Assembly: GCF_004101245.1 (NCBI RefSeq)
Contig: NZ_SCIN01000005.1
Location: 56,202-120,201, forward strand
DNA: 64,000 nucleotides
Origin: Sphingomonas sp. UV9
Lineage (GTDB): Bacteria; Pseudomonadota; Alphaproteobacteria; Sphingomonadales; Sphingomonadaceae
Direction of reading: 5' to 3'
Shown in pieces: positions 18,168 through 25,900 of this stretch. The notes under the pieces were generated by a model. That model was not told where the DNA came from. It made no database searches and saw nothing but the letters and a program-made list of their open reading frames with translations. Within the stretch, counting starts at the first letter, position 1. Each line of letters starts with the position of its first letter. Position numbers and translations under genes: made by a program.

Positions 18168-19163
18168 ATGCGCGTTCTCGTTACCGGCGCGGCCGGGTTT
18201 ATCGGCTTCAACGTCAGCCGCCATCTGCTCGCACGCGGCGATACGGTGCTCGGCATCGACAGCCTCAACGACTATTACGACGTCACGCTGAAGCATGCGC
18301 GCCTTGCCGAGCTCGACAAGCTGGGTGACGGCTTTGCGTTCAAGCAGGTCGATTTCTCCGATCACGTCGCGCTCGAGGCCGCGCTCGACGGCGAACACTT
18401 CGACCGGATCGTCCATCTCGGCGCGCAGGCCGGCGTGCGCTATTCGATCGAGAATCCGCGCGCCTATCTGCAGGCCAATCTCGCCGGGCATCTCAACATG
18501 ATCGAGGTCGCCCGGCACCGGAAGGTCGAGCATATGGTCTATGCCTCGTCCTCGTCGGTCTATGGCGGCAACGACACGCTGCCGTTCCGCGTCGAGGACC
18601 GCGTCGACCAGCCGCTGTCGTTGTATGCCGCCACCAAGAAGGCGGACGAGCTGATGAGCGAGACCTACGCACATCTGTACCGGATCCCGCTGACGGGCTT
18701 ACGCTTCTTCACCGTCTATGGCCCTTGGGGGCGCCCCGACATGGCGATGTGGCTGTTCACCAAAGCGATCCTCGAAGGCCGGCCGATCGACGTGTTCGGC
18801 GAGGGCCAGATGCGCCGCGACTTCACCTATATCGACGACATCGTCGCCGGCATCGTCGCCTGCGTCGACAACCCGCCCGCGGACGACGGCGCGCTGAAAG
18901 CAGGCGGCAGCGTCAGCCCGCACCGGATCTACAATATCGGCAACAGCCAGTCGGAAGATCTCGGCGAGATGATTTCACTGATCGAACAGGCCTGTGGTCG
19001 CCCCGCCGAGCGGCGCCTGCTGCCGATGCAGCCCGGCGACGTGCGCGATACCTTTGCCGACATCAGCGCGATCCAGCGCGACCTGGGTTTCGCGCCGCGC
19101 ACCACCATCGCCGACGGCGTGCCGCGTTTCGTACAATGGTATCGCGAGTATCACGGACTCTGA
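18168..19163 (+). CDS. UDP-glucuronate 4-epimerase-like NAD-dependent epimerase
   Basis: An extended short-chain dehydrogenase of 331 residues with the NAD loop GAAGFIG (7-13) and catalytic Tyr153-x3-Lys157 (YAATK). 'SLNDYYDVTLK', 'AAQAGVRYSIENP'-like and 'GLRFFTVYGPWGRPDMA' segments are typical of UDP-glucuronate 4-epimerases that supply UDP-galacturonate. AGGAG about 10 bases before ATG 18168 supports the start. It is separated from asnB by 113 bp and probably has its own promoter. It supplies a uronic acid precursor for one of the polysaccharides. UDP-glucose 4-epimerase is less likely. Confidence 0.87.
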   Translation: MRVLVTGAAGFIGFNVSRHLLARGDTVLGIDSLNDYYDVTLKHARLAELDKLGDGFAFKQVDFSDHVALEAALDGEHFDRIVHLGAQAGVRYSIENPRAYLQANLAGHLNMIEVARHRKVEHMVYASSSSVYGGNDTLPFRVEDRVDQPLSLYAATKKADELMSETYAHLYRIPLTGLRFFTVYGPWGRPDMAMWLFTKAILEGRPIDVFGEGQMRRDFTYIDDIVAGIVACVDNPPADDGALKAGGSVSPHRIYNIGNSQSEDLGEMISLIEQACGRPAERRLLPMQPGDVRDTFADISAIQRDLGFAPRTTIADGVPRFVQWYREYHGL

Positions 19164-19373
19164 GGCCGCGGACGGGCAGAATCGATTGCGCAAACACGCG
19201 CCGGATACTATCGATTCGGCGACGATGCGGGCAATTTACCTCGGTAGAGACGGATGGGTACTTGGTCGCGAGTACCTGTAGTCGCGGTTGCGTGTCGAAG
19301 ATTTCCAATACCGTGATGTCGCGGTGATTTTTCGTGACAATGCAACCTATTCCGGTTTATGGGGTTCGCAATG

Positions 19374-19393
19374 TTAGGTTCTCTGAATCCTAA
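19374..19393 (+). promoter_or_regulatory. 5'-leader hairpin before the small membrane peptide gene
   Basis: TTAGG (19374-19378) pairs with CCTAA (19389-19393), with an inner TTC/GAA helix. It lies directly upstream of the AAGGGGA ribosome-binding site of the gene at 19408. It may stabilise the messenger or mark the transcript start. Confidence 0.3.
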
Positions 19394-19407
19394 AAGGGGA
19401 TGACGGC

Positions 19408-19641
19408 GTGAAATTGAAGTGTCTTTATACGGCTATGGCGGCACTTTCGCTCGTCGCAGCGCCGACCATCGCAGCCGCGGCACCCGTTGCCACGCCGCTG
19501 ACCCAGCCCGCGGCCGAGACGGTCGATGGCGACAACGCGCTTGCCGGTGGCGGCTTCCTGATTGCTGCGCTCGCAGTCGTCGCGCTCGGCCTCGGCGTCT
19601 ATGTCGCTGCAGATTCGGACGATTCGCCCAACAGCCCGTAA
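19408..19641 (+). CDS. Small secreted/membrane protein, 77 aa
   Basis: A 77-residue protein with an N-terminal signal peptide (residues 1-24, ending AAA), a Pro/Thr-rich stretch, a hydrophobic helix (about 46-67) and an acidic tail DSDDSPNSP. The GTG start has AAGGGGA seven bases upstream. A hairpin with a T-run follows the stop. It precedes a protease gene and a J-domain gene, so it may be a substrate or partner of that pair; this is inference. No family is recognised. Confidence 0.68.
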   Translation: MKLKCLYTAMAALSLVAAPTIAAAAPVATPLTQPAAETVDGDNALAGGGFLIAALAVVALGLGVYVAADSDDSPNSP

Positions 19642-19671
19642 GCCTTCCCGGCTTCCGGTGGAAAAACGGCT

Positions 19672-19700
19672 CGGATGGTATCGCCATTCCGGGCTTTTTT
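19672..19700 (+). terminator. Intrinsic terminator
   Basis: CGGATGG (19672-19678) pairs with CCATTCCG (19684-19691, one bulged T) around TATCG, and six T follow at 19695-19700. It is placed 30 bp after the small membrane peptide gene and before the protease start, so it should separate the two transcripts at least partly. Confidence 0.6.
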
Positions 19701-19729
19701 CTTGTCTACATGTCCGACGATCACGATCG

Positions 19730-20773
19730 ATGCTCTTGGTGAATGTCAGGCTTGCCGTGATCGGGGCGCTCGCGATCAGCATGGCCGGCCCGGCGAATTG
19801 TCGGCCGCAAGCCTTGCCCTCCCGCAGTCCTATCGTGGTCGCTCCGGATCTGCCGCGCGGCACCCCTCTACCTGTCTCGACCATGCCTGTCTCGACCATA
19901 CCGGTCTCGAGCATCGCAGGCCGGGACGACGACGCACGGGTTGCCCGGATCGCGTTTCGTCTTGCACGCGCCGGTCGGAGGCATTGCCCGGAGCTGGAGC
20001 CCGATTTCGGCCTCGTCCTTCAGCATCTGTCGCAATTCGAGTTGGGCGATCGTCCCGGGATGATTGCCGGACACGCGCTCGATCGCGGCCCCGGGGTGAT
20101 CGTCGTCGTCCCCGGCAGCCCTGCCGCGACCGCCGGACTTCGCCCCGGCGACGTGCTGCTGGCGATTGACGGCAACGCCCTTCCTGCGGAAACCGCGCTA
20201 TCGGTGCCGTTCGATGCGGCACGCGCGCATGCCCGGGCCGATATGGTCCTGGATATGCTGACGCACACCGGAACCGGCGTTTCGACGATCTCGTTGTGGC
20301 GCGATGGCGTGGTATCCACCGTCGGGATGGCGCCCCTGCCCGCCTGTCCGTCGCGCGTACACCTCGCACGGTCGAACCAGCGCAATGCCTATGCCGATGG
20401 CCGGCACGTCTTCCTCACCACCGGCCTGCTGGCGAGGCTGCGGACCGACGACGAACTGGCCTTCGTCATCGCGCACGAGATGGCGCACAATATCCTCCAC
20501 CATGCGACGATCATGCGCGGCAGCGACGTGAAGCACGGCCTGGGGCGCACGCTGGGGCGCAGCGGTCGAATCGTGCGCGAGACCGAGCGAGCGGCGGATG
20601 CGCGCGCCGGCGACCTGATGATCGACGCCGGATTCGACCCCGTCGCGGGTGCCGGGGTGCTCGACCGTCTGGGCGGGAGCGGTCTGGGTATCGACCTGTT
20701 TGCCGCGCATGATTCCGCCGCGTCCCGCATCGCCGCCATGCGCGGTGTCGTCGACGCCCGTCGCGTCCGATGA
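19730..20773 (+). CDS. PDZ domain-M48 family metalloprotease
   Basis: A 347-residue exported protein. The ATG at 19730 opens a signal peptide (MLLVNVRLAVIGALAISMAG); longer in-frame starts lie inside the previous gene and terminator and are rejected. A short repeat VSTMPVSTIPVSSI follows at about 47-60. A PDZ domain is recognisable at about 115-165 (GVIVVVPGSPAATAGLRPGDVLLAIDG region). The zinc site is HEMAH (His249-Glu250-His253), and a downstream 'ERAADARAGDLM' may give the third ligand. It is probably a periplasmic protease for envelope quality control or EPS assembly proteins. The stop overlaps the J-protein start (ATGA). Confidence 0.84.
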   Translation: MLLVNVRLAVIGALAISMAGPANCRPQALPSRSPIVVAPDLPRGTPLPVSTMPVSTIPVSSIAGRDDDARVARIAFRLARAGRRHCPELEPDFGLVLQHLSQFELGDRPGMIAGHALDRGPGVIVVVPGSPAATAGLRPGDVLLAIDGNALPAETALSVPFDAARAHARADMVLDMLTHTGTGVSTISLWRDGVVSTVGMAPLPACPSRVHLARSNQRNAYADGRHVFLTTGLLARLRTDDELAFVIAHEMAHNILHHATIMRGSDVKHGLGRTLGRSGRIVRETERAADARAGDLMIDAGFDPVAGAGVLDRLGGSGLGIDLFAAHDSAASRIAAMRGVVDARRVR

Positions 20774-21186
20774 ACCACCGCGATTTCTACCAGGTCCTGG
20801 GTATCGCCCGCGATGCTACGCCCGCCGATATCCGTGCGGCCTTCGTCCGGCTCGCCAAGCATCATCACCCGGATTATGCCCGTCCGGAGGAGCTCCATAG
20901 CGCAGGCGATCTTCCGGGGCGTCTGCACGAGGTGCAACAGGCCTATCGATGCCTGTCCAACGCCACGGCCCGTGCGGCGCACGACCGGGTTCTGGCGGAC
21001 AATGAGCGGCTTCACCTCGCGCGGCAACGCAACGTGCAGCGCCGGCTTCGACGCTATGACGGACGCCACCCTTACCCTCAGCCGCGACCGCCGTTGCGGC
21101 ACTATCGCTGGCTTCATTGGCGATCGTTGCTGGTCGCGACAGTGAGCGTGGTGATCGTCGTGCGCGCACTCAACCTGGTCGGCTGA
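20770..21186 (+). CDS. Membrane-anchored J-domain protein
   Basis: A 138-residue protein with an N-terminal J-domain (about 4-75, HPD at 33-35) and a C-terminal hydrophobic helix (about 118-135). There is no zinc-finger or Gly/Phe region, so it is a type III J-protein recruiting Hsp70 to the cytoplasmic membrane. It overlaps the protease stop by 4 bp, linking folding and proteolysis in one unit. Its stop directly abuts the stop of the convergent priming transferase gene. Confidence 0.85.
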   Translation: MNHRDFYQVLGIARDATPADIRAAFVRLAKHHHPDYARPEELHSAGDLPGRLHEVQQAYRCLSNATARAAHDRVLADNERLHLARQRNVQRRLRRYDGRHPYPQPRPPLRHYRWLHWRSLLVATVSVVIVVRALNLVG

Positions 21187-22485
21187 TCATTTCGCGCCGA
21201 ACCCGGTGACCATGATCCCGACGGTGCGAAGCGCGATCAACAGATCGAGCCACGACGAGAAGAACTTGATGTAATAGAAATCATAGTGGAGCTTGACGTG
21301 GACGTCGTCGAGCCCGGCGACATGCCCCTGGTTGACCTGCGCCCAGCCAGTGATCCCCGGCCGGACGATATGGCGATAGGCGTAAAAGGGCAGCTCGCTT
21401 TCATACCAGGTCGATAGCGTCACGGCCTCGGGTCGCGGCCCGATCCAGCTCATCTCGCCGCGCAAGATGTTGATGATCTGCGGCAGTTCGTCGATCCGCG
21501 ACCGACGCAGAAAACGCCCTATATCGGTAATGCGATCGTCGGCATCACGGGTTATGGCCGAGTGACGCGCTGCGTCGTCACCGGTCGTCGCCGCCTGTTC
21601 TACCATCGTCCGGAACTTGATCATGTCGAAGGGTATGCCGCGATATCCCATCCGGCGCTGACGGAACAGGATGGGCCCCGGCGAACTCGCTCGCACCAGA
21701 AGCGCGACAACGATCAGCGGCAGCATCAGGATCGGCAGCAACACGATGCTCGCGACGATGTCGATCGTCCGCTTTACCCCGCGATAGCCGAGAGCCGGCA
21801 ACAACGACCCGAAGCTGTTCTCCGAAAGATGCTCGATCTGAACGCGCCCCGTCAGCGACTCACGTAGTTGTTTGGTGTGATAGACAGGTATGCCAGCAAG
21901 CGCAGCTTGGGCCAGCATTCTCTCCCATTCGGGCGAATGGTCGGAGCGCAAGTCGACGACAATTGATGCATCAGGATCGTCCGGAACAACGGGTTCGGCC
22001 AATCTGACCCAATCAACGTCCGGCGTGTCACCAACAATTCCGGTCTTGCCGGCTGGGACATAATACATGCGCCTAGGTGCAGCACGCTGATTGAAATATC
22101 TTAAAAGGAATGTCACGCCTACCGAAGCAGCGTATCCAGCAACTAGCATAGAGCCACTATAACTTACACGTGATACTAGTAACCCGGCCGCTGCAAAGCC
22201 AAAAGTCGTCGAAAAAGCTGGCAATATAAAACCGAACGCACGTGCTCCTGGATATATCGTCATACGACGAAAAACGAGTAGCGCAACTATCGCAGCGACC
22301 AACGATGTAAGCTGAGTATTTACCGTGCTTGGCAAGTTCAAAGACAAGCTGCCAGATGCTATTAAAGGGGACACGAGCGGTACGAAATACGCAGCCAAAG
22401 CTACCGTCAAAAGCGGCTTCAGCAATCGAACGTCTGTATGGCTCGCTCGCGTCGTTCTCCCGTGATCACTTCGTAGCAACAAAAT
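21187..22485 (-). CDS. Priming sugar-phosphate transferase (bacterial sugar transferase)
   Basis: A polyprenyl-phosphate hexose-1-phosphate transferase of about 432 residues. The N-terminal half has four hydrophobic segments. The conserved C-terminal catalytic domain begins at about residue 236 with 'KRTIDIVASIVLLPILMLPL' and carries 'KFRTMV', 'RRSRIDELPQIINILRGEMSWIGPRPE' and 'PGITGWAQVNQG'. It transfers the first sugar phosphate to undecaprenyl phosphate and so starts repeat-unit synthesis. The start is TTG: two consecutive TTG codons at 22485 and 22482 follow AGGA by 7-10 bases, and no ATG fits. A second priming enzyme lies at 51059-52474. Confidence 0.88.
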   Translation of the reverse strand: MLLLRSDHGRTTRASHTDVRLLKPLLTVALAAYFVPLVSPLIASGSLSLNLPSTVNTQLTSLVAAIVALLVFRRMTIYPGARAFGFILPAFSTTFGFAAAGLLVSRVSYSGSMLVAGYAASVGVTFLLRYFNQRAAPRRMYYVPAGKTGIVGDTPDVDWVRLAEPVVPDDPDASIVVDLRSDHSPEWERMLAQAALAGIPVYHTKQLRESLTGRVQIEHLSENSFGSLLPALGYRGVKRTIDIVASIVLLPILMLPLIVVALLVRASSPGPILFRQRRMGYRGIPFDMIKFRTMVEQAATTGDDAARHSAITRDADDRITDIGRFLRRSRIDELPQIINILRGEMSWIGPRPEAVTLSTWYESELPFYAYRHIVRPGITGWAQVNQGHVAGLDDVHVKLHYDFYYIKFFSSWLDLLIALRTVGIMVTGFGAK

Positions 22486-22966
22486 GCCATCCTACATCTA
22501 GCACACGTCACAACTCATATTTTCGTCAAGAGCTGAGGCTAAATCAGCCAGCATGTCGGGCAACCAGCGCACTATGCCGGACGCCAGCCAAGGGCAAGCC
22601 TCCGAAATTTACAATAATTATTGGCTTATGGCCAGCTGCAGGCGACCGGGTCGAAAATGGTCTTGGTTGCTGCAAACGCTTTGTGGCAGGTTTCGCAGAC
22701 CAGCTCAGGCACATGCTATCCACGCAAGTGCAAAACAGTTTTCCATGTCCGAGGTGACGCCCCTCTCTATCCAGCAGCGCGGCTTTGGTATCAATCGATT
22801 TTCCTGGTATGTCTTGCGGAATCTAAAGCCCCCCTTGTCAAGTATGTTCGTCGCCTCCGATGATGCGGCTTCATAACCGATATTATTTTGGTCGACGTCT
22901 TGATCGGGGTGATGGTAGCAGACCGGTAACGATGCGTGTCGCGTTGTATGTACCGGGGGGTTTTAA
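22486..22966. other. Divergent intergenic region, no gene seen
   Basis: About 480 bp between the priming transferase and autotransporter genes. The base composition is lower in GC than the flanks, and short open frames on the + strand have no recognisable product or good start. It should contain both promoters. A GGGGGG run at 22955-22960 serves as ribosome-binding site for the autotransporter. Confidence 0.5.
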
Positions 22967-25900
22967 ATGGTTGGTAAGCTTGCGCCGTGGCCGATGCGGT
23001 CGCGCTTGGTGTCGTTCGCGCTCGGGAGCAGCGTTCTCGCGATCGTCGCGAGTGCCTCGCCCGCCTCCGCGCAGTGCGCGCCCGACCCGACCAGCATCAA
23101 CGGAACCACGACCTGCAGCGGCGTCGACAGCGACGGCCTGAACGTTCCGACCAGCGGCACCCGCGTCATCGTCCAGCCGGGTGCGACCGTATTCGCCGGC
23201 AGCAACGCGGCGGGCATTGCGACCTCCGGCAGCAGTTCGACCCTGACGATCGGCGGCAGCGTCGTCGGTGGCAACCGGCCGGGCGTCAGCGTCACGAACG
23301 CCAATTCCTATTACGGCTATCTGGGACCGTGCGATCCCTATGCCGGCGCGACCGTCACCGTGTGCGGGAGCCCTTACGGCTATGTCTATCCCTCGAACGC
23401 GACGGCGATCGGTATCGACGCAGCCGGCGTGGTCAGCGGCAGTTCGGCGATCCGGTTGCAGGCCAATCCCAACAACAGCGCAGGCACGCTGACCGCGACG
23501 ATCGTCAATGCGGGCACGCTGAGCGGCAGCGCCGGCGCAGCGCTGGTCGCCGATACCGGGGCCTATTTCACGCAGATCACCAATCAGGCCGGGGGCACGA
23601 TCGGCGGGATTTCCGGCGTGTCGCGGACGATCGTCAACGCAGGAACGATCAATGGGGGCATCATCGCCGGCACCCCGATCGGTTTCGCGCCGGGCACCGT
23701 CATCACCAATTCCGGCGCGATCAATGGCGGCATCTCCGCGGTGATCCAGTCGATCGCCAACACCGGCTCGATCGATGGCGGTTCGGGTTCCGCGATCGGG
23801 GCGAATACCACCTCCGCACAATATGTCTCGATCGCCAATAGCGGGCAGATCGTGTCGAACGGCAGCGCCGCCACGTTCACGACGCCGGGATACGCCTTCA
23901 TCCAGAATAGCGGCTCGATCGTAAATGCGGGCAGCGGCAGCGCAATCGAGGTAGGCAACAGCCTGACGCTGACCAATGCCGCGGGCGCGACGATCGGCAG
24001 CGCAGGCCCGGTCGCGATCCGCGCCGGCGTCCTCAGCCTGACCAATGCCGGCACCATCAACGGGTCGGTCGTGTCGACCGGCACCGCCAACCAATACGGC
24101 ATGGTCGACATCACCGCCGGCACCATCAACGGCGACCTGTTGCTCGGCGCGAGCAACGACACCGTCGCCGCGCGGTTCGACATCGCCGCTGGCCGGATCG
24201 CCGGCGTCAGCGGCACGATCGACGCAGGGACCGGGATCGATACGCTCGACCTGTCGATCGGCGGTGACGCGACGCTCGGCGCCGGTACGATCTCCGCCAG
24301 TTTCGAGCGGCTCGGGCTCGACCTGACCGACGCCACGGTGACGCTCGCCAACGGCATTCAACTGCCCAACGGCGTGTCGGCGACCGGCACCGGCACGCTC
24401 GTCAACGACGCGACGCTGGCGACCACGGGCCAGGCGATCATCACGTCCGCCGGCTATCCCGGCACTTTGTCGGTGGTGAACACCGGATCGATCACCGCGA
24501 ACCTCGCCAACAGCTACGGCTCGGCCGTGTCGGTCAATATCGGCGCCCTGACGAACAGCGGCACGATCACCGCGGTGGGTGGCAGCGGCGTCAGCGTCAC
24601 CAATTATGACGGGACCGCGCTGACCAACACCGGCACGATCACCGCATCGGGCTTCGGCGCACTCGTCTATTCGGGGCCGCTGGTGAACAGCGGCACGATC
24701 CGCTCGACCGGCAACATCGGCGCGATCATCAACGGTTCGCAGTCGAACGCCACGCCGTCGACCAACAGCGGCCTGATCCAGGGCGCGACCAGCGGCGTGT
24801 CGCTGTCGTTCGGGCGCTTCGTCAATACCGGCACCATCATCGGCGGAGCTACCGGCACCGGAACGGGCGTCGACATCACCTATTACGGTATCGTCGACAA
24901 CCAGGCGGGCGGGACGATCACCGGCGCGACCGGCATCAGCGGGCGCAACGGCTATAACAGCATCGTGCTGAACGCCGGGACGATCAACGGCGGTATCAAC
25001 TTCGCGAGCGGATCGACCTACGATCAGTCGCCCGATATTTTCGTCGACACGGGCGGCGTGGTGAACGGCGCGGTCCGGCTCGGCGGAGGCGACGACCAGT
25101 TCGTCACCGACCTCGTGCAGCCGTCCGAGCGAGCACTCGGTGGCGCAACCGGGGGAGTCGATGGCGGCGACGGGTATGACAGCATCGTCTACCGCGTCGG
25201 TGCCGATGCGACGGCGCAGATCGCGCGTCCGTCGGGTTTCGAGGGGGTCGGTTACGAGCTGGCGAACGATGCGGCGCTGACGCTGACCGCGGCAAGCCCG
25301 CTGGCGAACACGCTGATGCTGTCGGGCGTCGGCAAGGTCGATCTGACCGCGGACATCACCGCGGCGGACCGAACGCTGATCGACATGACCGCGCCGACCG
25401 TCGCGCAACGGATCGGCGACCCGGATGCGGCGGCGACTGCGCTCGACGTGGTCAGCCGCGGCACGCTGACGGCCTCCACCACCGGCGATGGATATTACTA
25501 TAGCCAGACCTATGCGGTGAACGCAGGCGAAAGCCGGTTCGAGAATGCCGGGACGATCAACGTCACGGGCTTCGCATCCGATTATTATTACTCCTACGCA
25601 CCGCTGGCGATCGTCGGGAACGGCACCGTGGTCAATTCGGGGACGATCAACCTCGCAGGTCCGTCCTACGGCATCAGCGCGCCGACGGTCGTCAATTCCG
25701 GCACCATTCTGGGCGCGATCGGCGCGCAGACGTACGGCGTGGTTGGCGCGCAATCGGTCCAGAACAGCGGCAGCATCGTCACCGACGGTGCGGCGATCAC
25801 GGGCGCCTATTACGCCCCCAGCCAGATCATCAACACCGGGCTGATCGAGAGCCGCCAGGATACCGCGCTGTTCGTCTACGAGGGCTCCGACATCCTCAAC

